NCBI RefSeq assembly: GCF_900215465.1
Contig: NZ_OBEH01000005.1
Location: 1 to 64,000 of the forward strand
Reading direction: 5' to 3'
DNA from: Flagellimonas pacifica
GTDB lineage: Bacteria; Bacteroidota; Bacteroidia; Flavobacteriales; Flavobacteriaceae
Length of the DNA: 64,000 bases
Made by a program: the position numbers and the translations under genes. Below, piece by piece: positions 59,454-64,000 of the stretch (within the stretch, counting starts at the first letter, position 1; every line of letters begins with the position of its first letter). Under the pieces are notes generated by a model. The model did not search any database. It was not told the origin of the DNA and saw only the letters and a list, made by a program, of their open reading frames with translations.

Positions 59454-61471
59454 GAATCAAAAAGATGGTCCAAAATATCAATTTCCACTAGATTCGGTAA
59501 AGTTACTTTAAGATTTGGGGTTCGCTCCATTTCTCTTTTGATAGCAAACAGGGCTTCTTTATTCCGTGCCCAACTTCTTCGGGAAATACCGTTGTTCACA
59601 TCATAAAACAACATATTTTTTAATCGATTTGAAGCTTCCTCCGTACCATCGAGCACCATTCCAAACCCACCATTCATCACTTCGCCCCAGCCAACACCGC
59701 CTCCGTTGTGGATAGAAACCCAGGTTGCTCCGCGGAAACTATCCCCAATTACATTGTGGATGGCCATATCTGCCGTGAATTTACTCCCATCATAAATATT
59801 GCTGGTCTCCCTAAAGGGAGAATCGGTACCGCTAACATCGTGATGATCTCTGCCCAATACTACCGGAGCAGATATTTTGCCTGTAGCAATGGCAGTATTA
59901 AAGGCGTCTGCAATCTTAGCTCGGCCTTCAGCATCGGCATATAAAATACGAGCTTGCGAGCCGACCACCAATTTGTTCTGTTCCGCTTCCTCAATCCATT
60001 TAATGTTGTCTTGCATTTGCTGTTGAATTTCTTCAGGAGCATCCACTTTTATTTGCTTCATGACTTCCAAAGCTATGGCATCGGTTTTTTGCAAATCCTT
60101 TGGATTTCCTGAAGTACAGACCCACCTGAATGGACCAAAACCATAATCAAAACACATGGGGCCGAGAATATCCTGCACGTAGGATGGGTATTTGAAATCG
60201 ATGCCGTTTACTGCCATGACCTCGCCCCCAGCTCGCGAAACTTCGAGCAAGAAAGCATTTCCGTAATCGAAGAAATAAGTGCCTTTTTCTGTATGCTTAT
60301 TGATAGCAGTAATCTGTCTTCGTAACGATTCCTGAACTTTGCTTTTGAATTCTGATGGATTTTCGGCCATCATGGTATTGGATTCCTCAAACGATAATCC
60401 AATAGGATAATAACCGCCAGCCCATGGATTGTGCAATGAGGTTTGGTCAGAGCCTAAATGCACAAAAACACCTTCCTCATAAAATCGCTCCCAGACTTCC
60501 ACTACATTTCCAATATAAGCCAATGAAACCACCTCATTCTTTACAATGGCGGTTTTTGTTCTTTGAACAAGCTCAGATATGTCCGCCAACAACTCATCCA
60601 CCCATCCCTGTTCATGTCTTTTTTTGGCTGCTTCAGAATTCACTTCGGCACAAACGGTAATACATTCGGCAATATTTCCCGCTTTGGGTTGGGCACCGCT
60701 CATTCCACCTAAACCTGCCGTCAAGAAAACTTTCCCCTTAGGGGAATCACCTTTGTCCAATACTTTTCTAAAAGCATTCATTACCGTAATGGCCGTTCCG
60801 TGTACAATGCCCTGCGGACCAATATACATATAAGAGCCAGCAGTCATCTGACCATATTGTGTAACACCGAGCGCATTGAATTTTTCCCAATCATCTGGTT
60901 GGGAGTAGTTGGGAATCATCATACCGTTGGTCACAACCACTCTTGGCGCTTCCTTCGAAGAAGGGAATAAGCCCATCGGATGTCCCGAGTATATGTGCAA
61001 AGTCTGTTCCTCAGTCATCTCGGCCAAATATTTCATGGTCAACAGGTATTGCGCCCAATTTTGAAATACGGCCCCGTTGCCTCCGTAAGTAATGAGTTCC
61101 TCCGGATGTTGTGCCACGGCTGGATCCAAATTGTTCTGAATCATTAACATGATGGCAGCAGCTTGTTTGGTTTTTGCCGGATACTCAGAAATTGGACGAG
61201 CATACATCCTATATTTTGGCTTAAATCGATGCATATAAATTCTGCCATAGGTTTTAAGCTCCTCAGCAAATTCTGTGGCCAGCTCCTGGTGCCAAGCTTT
61301 TGGAAAGTAACGCAGCGCATTTTGAACGGCTAACTTTTTTTCTTCTTTGGATAGAATATCCTTACGTTTTGGGGCTGGATTTCCACCTTCTGGATATGCT
61401 TTTTTAGAGGGCAGTTCCGAAGGAATTCCTTGTACTATATTTTCTTGAAATGCTGTCAATGTTGTAGTCAT
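59450..61471 (-). CDS. hutU: Urocanate hydratase
   Basis: 673 aa from the ATG at 61471 (MTTTLTAFQENIVQGIP). A start at 61501 would overlap hutI by 29 bp and adds a non-conserved peptide. Adds water to urocanate, giving imidazolone propionate, with a tightly bound NAD+. The NAD-binding stretch (FLTAGLGGMSGAQPKA) and YGGNGAVFQNW are family hallmarks. Somewhat longer than the ~560-aa enzymes of Proteobacteria, as usual in Bacteroidota. Confidence 0.93.
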   Translation of the reverse strand: MTTTLTAFQENIVQGIPSELPSKKAYPEGGNPAPKRKDILSKEEKKLAVQNALRYFPKAWHQELATEFAEELKTYGRIYMHRFKPKYRMYARPISEYPAKTKQAAAIMLMIQNNLDPAVAQHPEELITYGGNGAVFQNWAQYLLTMKYLAEMTEEQTLHIYSGHPMGLFPSSKEAPRVVVTNGMMIPNYSQPDDWEKFNALGVTQYGQMTAGSYMYIGPQGIVHGTAITVMNAFRKVLDKGDSPKGKVFLTAGLGGMSGAQPKAGNIAECITVCAEVNSEAAKKRHEQGWVDELLADISELVQRTKTAIVKNEVVSLAYIGNVVEVWERFYEEGVFVHLGSDQTSLHNPWAGGYYPIGLSFEESNTMMAENPSEFKSKVQESLRRQITAINKHTEKGTYFFDYGNAFLLEVSRAGGEVMAVNGIDFKYPSYVQDILGPMCFDYGFGPFRWVCTSGNPKDLQKTDAIALEVMKQIKVDAPEEIQQQMQDNIKWIEEAEQNKLVVGSQARILYADAEGRAKIADAFNTAIATGKISAPVVLGRDHHDVSGTDSPFRETSNIYDGSKFTADMAIHNVIGDSFRGATWVSIHNGGGVGWGEVMNGGFGMVLDGTEEASNRLKNMLFYDVNNGISRRSWARNKEALFAIKREMERTPNLKVTLPNLVEIDILDHLFDS

Positions 61472-61472
61472 A

Positions 61473-62708
61473 TCAATCTTTTTTAAAGACTTGCTTTCCA
61501 TTTTTCCAAACCTTATTTGGCTTTAGCTGTCCTTGGTGATAGGTGATTTCTTGATAGTTATTGGTAGGGAAAGTCACAAAATCTGCTTGGATTCCGGCTT
61601 GCAAAGCTCCCCTGTCCGTTAATTTTAAAGCAGTACTTGCTCTGAAGGTGATTCCTGCCAAAACCTCGGCATTCGACAACTTTTCAAAAGTTCCCAAAAT
61701 ACTTGCTTGTGCGAGCAAATCGCCCATGGGAGCTGAGCCAGGATTGTGGTCACTCGCAATGGCCAATGCGCCTCCGGCATCCAAAATTTTCCGGGCAGGG
61801 GTGTAGGCACATCCCAATCCGATAGAAGCCCCGGGCAAAGCCATGGAAATGACATTGCTCTTTGCCAAAAGTTGGATTTCTTTTTCGGTGCTGGCTTCCA
61901 GATGGTCAGCGCTAACGGCACCAAACTGTACCGCAACTTCGCTGCCTCCAGTAGTAAATTGATCGGCATGAACGGTAATGTCAAAGCTCATTTCCTTTGC
62001 TTTCTGAAAGTACGGGGCAATTTCTTCCGGAGAAAAAGCACTTTCCTCAACAAAGGCATCCACCCGATTTGCCAAATTTTCCGATTTGATTATGGGAAAA
62101 AGAGTGGAGGTCATTTCTTCCAAATAGGTTTTGTCACCATTCCAATCTTTAGGTTTGATATGGGCAGCCAAACAAGTAGCGATTAAATCTGCCTCGGTTT
62201 TTTCATTGGCCTGTTTAATGGCCCTTAGCATTTTTAGTTCCTGTTCCACAGATAATCCATAGCCACTTTTTACCTCGATAGTGGTGATTCCATTCTGTAA
62301 ATGTTTTTGACTTCGTTGTAAAATTCCCTCAACCAGCTCTTCCTGTGTAGCTTTTCGAGTTTGGGTCACAGTATCCCAGATTCCGCCACCAGCTTTTGCA
62401 ATTTCCAAATAAGAAATCCTGGCATTTCGCATGGCATAATCCTTTGCCCGGGTACCGCCAAAACAGATATGGGTATGAGCATCCACAAACCCAGGTAGGC
62501 AAACCTGTTCTCCTTCAATCAATTGAATACTGTCAGTTTCAGATTTTAAATCTTCAAAAAGCCCAACTTTCTGGATTTTTCCTTCGGAAACCAAGATTCC
62601 ACCATTTTCGATGACGGTCAATTGCTCATCGGACAAAGCACCTTTTAAAGGCAAGCCAGCCATGGGCAATACTTGGGTAAATGGACCTATTAATATGGGT
62701 TTGCTCAT
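61473..62708 (-). CDS. hutI: Imidazolonepropionase
   Basis: 411 aa amidohydrolase. Opens imidazolone propionate to N-formimidoyl-glutamate. Metal site in PGFVDAHTHICFGG, ligands in VHADQFT and ASDHNPGS. Stop codon 1 bp before the hutU start; starts 3 bp after the hutH stop. Confidence 0.93.
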   Translation of the reverse strand: MSKPILIGPFTQVLPMAGLPLKGALSDEQLTVIENGGILVSEGKIQKVGLFEDLKSETDSIQLIEGEQVCLPGFVDAHTHICFGGTRAKDYAMRNARISYLEIAKAGGGIWDTVTQTRKATQEELVEGILQRSQKHLQNGITTIEVKSGYGLSVEQELKMLRAIKQANEKTEADLIATCLAAHIKPKDWNGDKTYLEEMTSTLFPIIKSENLANRVDAFVEESAFSPEEIAPYFQKAKEMSFDITVHADQFTTGGSEVAVQFGAVSADHLEASTEKEIQLLAKSNVISMALPGASIGLGCAYTPARKILDAGGALAIASDHNPGSAPMGDLLAQASILGTFEKLSNAEVLAGITFRASTALKLTDRGALQAGIQADFVTFPTNNYQEITYHQGQLKPNKVWKNGKQVFKKD

Positions 62709-62711
62709 GGA

Positions 62712-64000
62712 TTAATATGTTTCAAATTCTGTTAGATGCGGCGCATTCCATTGAAGGTTTTTGTCCTTCATGGTTTTTTCAACCAAACCAATGATTTCTC
62801 CTTGTTGGATCATATCAATTCCTTTTTCAATATCATCAGCAAAAACCCGGTCGCTTTCTGCAAAAGGCACTTTGGTTCGAATGAATTTATGGATTTCATC
62901 CAATACCACACCAGATTTTAAAGGTTTTCTATATTCAAATGCTTGGGAAGCCGTGAGCAGTTCAATGGCCAATATTTTTTCAACATTTTCAATAATTTGA
63001 AGTGCTTTTCGGCCACTTATAGATCCCATACTTACATGGTCCTCCTGTCCCAATGAGGTGGGAATACTGTCTGCACTTGCAGGGAAACAGAGGCTTTTGT
63101 TCTCACTGGCCAATGCTGCTGAGGTATATTGTAAAATCATATAACCCGAATTGATTCCGGTATCTTCCATCAACAATTTAGGGACTCCGGGACTATTGCC
63201 CTCAAGGGCTAAATAGATTCTTCGGTCGGAGATATTTCCCAATTCGGATGCGGCCAGAGCGGCATAATCCAAGGCCATGGCCAAAGGTTGTCCGTGGAAG
63301 TTGCCACCGCTAATGGTGAGGTCATCATTGATGATGACTGGATTGTCCGTTACTGAATTCAGTTCTACTTCCAATAATTCTTTTAGATGTAGCCATGCGT
63401 TTCTAGAGGCACCATGCACTTGTGGAATGCAGCGAAGCGAATATGGGTCCTGCACTCGTTCGCAATCAATATGGTCTTCTAAAATTTCTGAACCCTGAAC
63501 CAAAGTTCGGATTCTTCCTGCTACGTGCTGGTTTCCTTTAAAAGGGCGAAGTGCATGCAATTCTTCAAAAAATGGTTTTATGGAGCCTTGGAGTCCTTCC
63601 AACATCATGGCACCAACAATATCTGCTTGTCGTAAACAATGCTGTAGTTTTTGAAGAACCAAAACTCCGTGTGCCGCTATAAATTGAGTGCCATTGATCA
63701 ATGCCAAGCCTTCTTTGGGTCCAAGTTCTAAAGACTTAAGTCCAGTTTTTTTGAACAATTGCTCTGTGGAAATGATTTCTCCTTTAAAATTGACCTTTCC
63801 CAAACCAATAAGTGGTAAAAATAAATGGGAAAGAGGAGCCAAGTCACCTGAAGCCCCTACCGAACCTTGGGAAGGAACGACTGGGATAGCATCATGATCG
63901 ATATGCCATAGCATCCGTTGAATTGTGGTTTCCGCTATGCCCGAATACCCTTTGGCCAGGGCATGAATCTTTAAAATGAGCATCAACTTGGCTAGTTTTT
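62712..64000 (-). CDS. hutH: Histidine ammonia-lyase, N-terminus beyond window
   Basis: The minus-strand frame is open to the window end (KLAKLMLILKIHALAKGYSG at the edge), so ~429 C-terminal residues are seen of about 500. Removes ammonia from histidine to give urocanate, first step of the pathway. The MIO prosthetic group forms from Ala-Ser-Gly in GSVGASGDLAPLSH. SVTDNPVI and QEDHVSMGS complete the active site. First visible gene of a tightly packed hutH-I-U-G operon. Confidence 0.95.
   Translation of the reverse strand, partial: KLAKLMLILKIHALAKGYSGIAETTIQRMLWHIDHDAIPVVPSQGSVGASGDLAPLSHLFLPLIGLGKVNFKGEIISTEQLFKKTGLKSLELGPKEGLALINGTQFIAAHGVLVLQKLQHCLRQADIVGAMMLEGLQGSIKPFFEELHALRPFKGNQHVAGRIRTLVQGSEILEDHIDCERVQDPYSLRCIPQVHGASRNAWLHLKELLEVELNSVTDNPVIINDDLTISGGNFHGQPLAMALDYAALAASELGNISDRRIYLALEGNSPGVPKLLMEDTGINSGYMILQYTSAALASENKSLCFPASADSIPTSLGQEDHVSMGSISGRKALQIIENVEKILAIELLTASQAFEYRKPLKSGVVLDEIHKFIRTKVPFAESDRVFADDIEKGIDMIQQGEIIGLVEKTMKDKNLQWNAPHLTEFETY

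Overview
The window is a chromosomal segment of a marine-type Flavobacteriaceae bacterium (Bacteroidota). The evidence is the AT-rich sequence, Bacteroidota promoters (TTG, 19-20 nt, TAnnTTTG) before rpsP and tRNA-Asp, a DUF5723/OmpA outer-membrane protein, an S16 protein with a long acidic tail, a replicative DnaE with a fused N-terminal exonuclease, DUF6090 proteins and a hutHIUG histidine-degradation operon. The genus cannot be fixed from the sequence.

Layout. 1-22.3 kb is core genome: the N-terminal part of a large secreted adhesin-like protein, an OmpA-family protein, a translesion pair (Pol IV plus a second, shorter DnaE), aldehyde and glutaryl-CoA dehydrogenases, a tRNA methyltransferase, a lipoprotein sulfatase, a small outer-membrane barrel, rimM-rpsP, the main dnaE, trxA and a DUF58 protein. 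58.4-64 kb is core again: the hut operon, with hutH cut by the window end.

Between them, 22.4-58.4 kb is an accessory block inserted at the 3' end of tRNA-Asp(GTC). The tRNA end occurs three times (22383, 38505, 58378), which delimits two tandem integrative elements. Element 1 (about 16 kb) carries a tyrosine integrase at its right end, an excisionase-like HTH protein, a primase-helicase and Toprim primase flanking an iteron-like repeat, a MobC/relaxase pair and an AbiE-like toxin-antitoxin pair. Element 2 (about 20 kb) has its integrase at the left end, two Fic proteins, an ABC pair, a serine recombinase, a nuclease-STAND-type NTPase and a long run of small unknown genes.

Most notable: inside element 1 a second tyrosine recombinase (30060-30878), whose C-terminus resembles integron integrases but which lacks their extra domain, diverges from four single-gene units. 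Each unit is followed by a palindromic site with the same architecture: a 5' core ending in CAAC or CCAAC, a 3-nt spacer, an inner arm, a centre, the complementary inner arm, a 5-6-nt spacer, then GTTG-N5-CAT. A short version of the same site lies between the recombinase and the first gene, where attI sits in an integron. This looks like an integron-like cassette platform, interrupted by an IS1182-type and an IS5-type element. Element 2 has a different pattern: an 18-bp repeat (AAAGTTCAAATAAACGAT) at the front of each of about ten consecutive genes or gene pairs, often running into the start codon.
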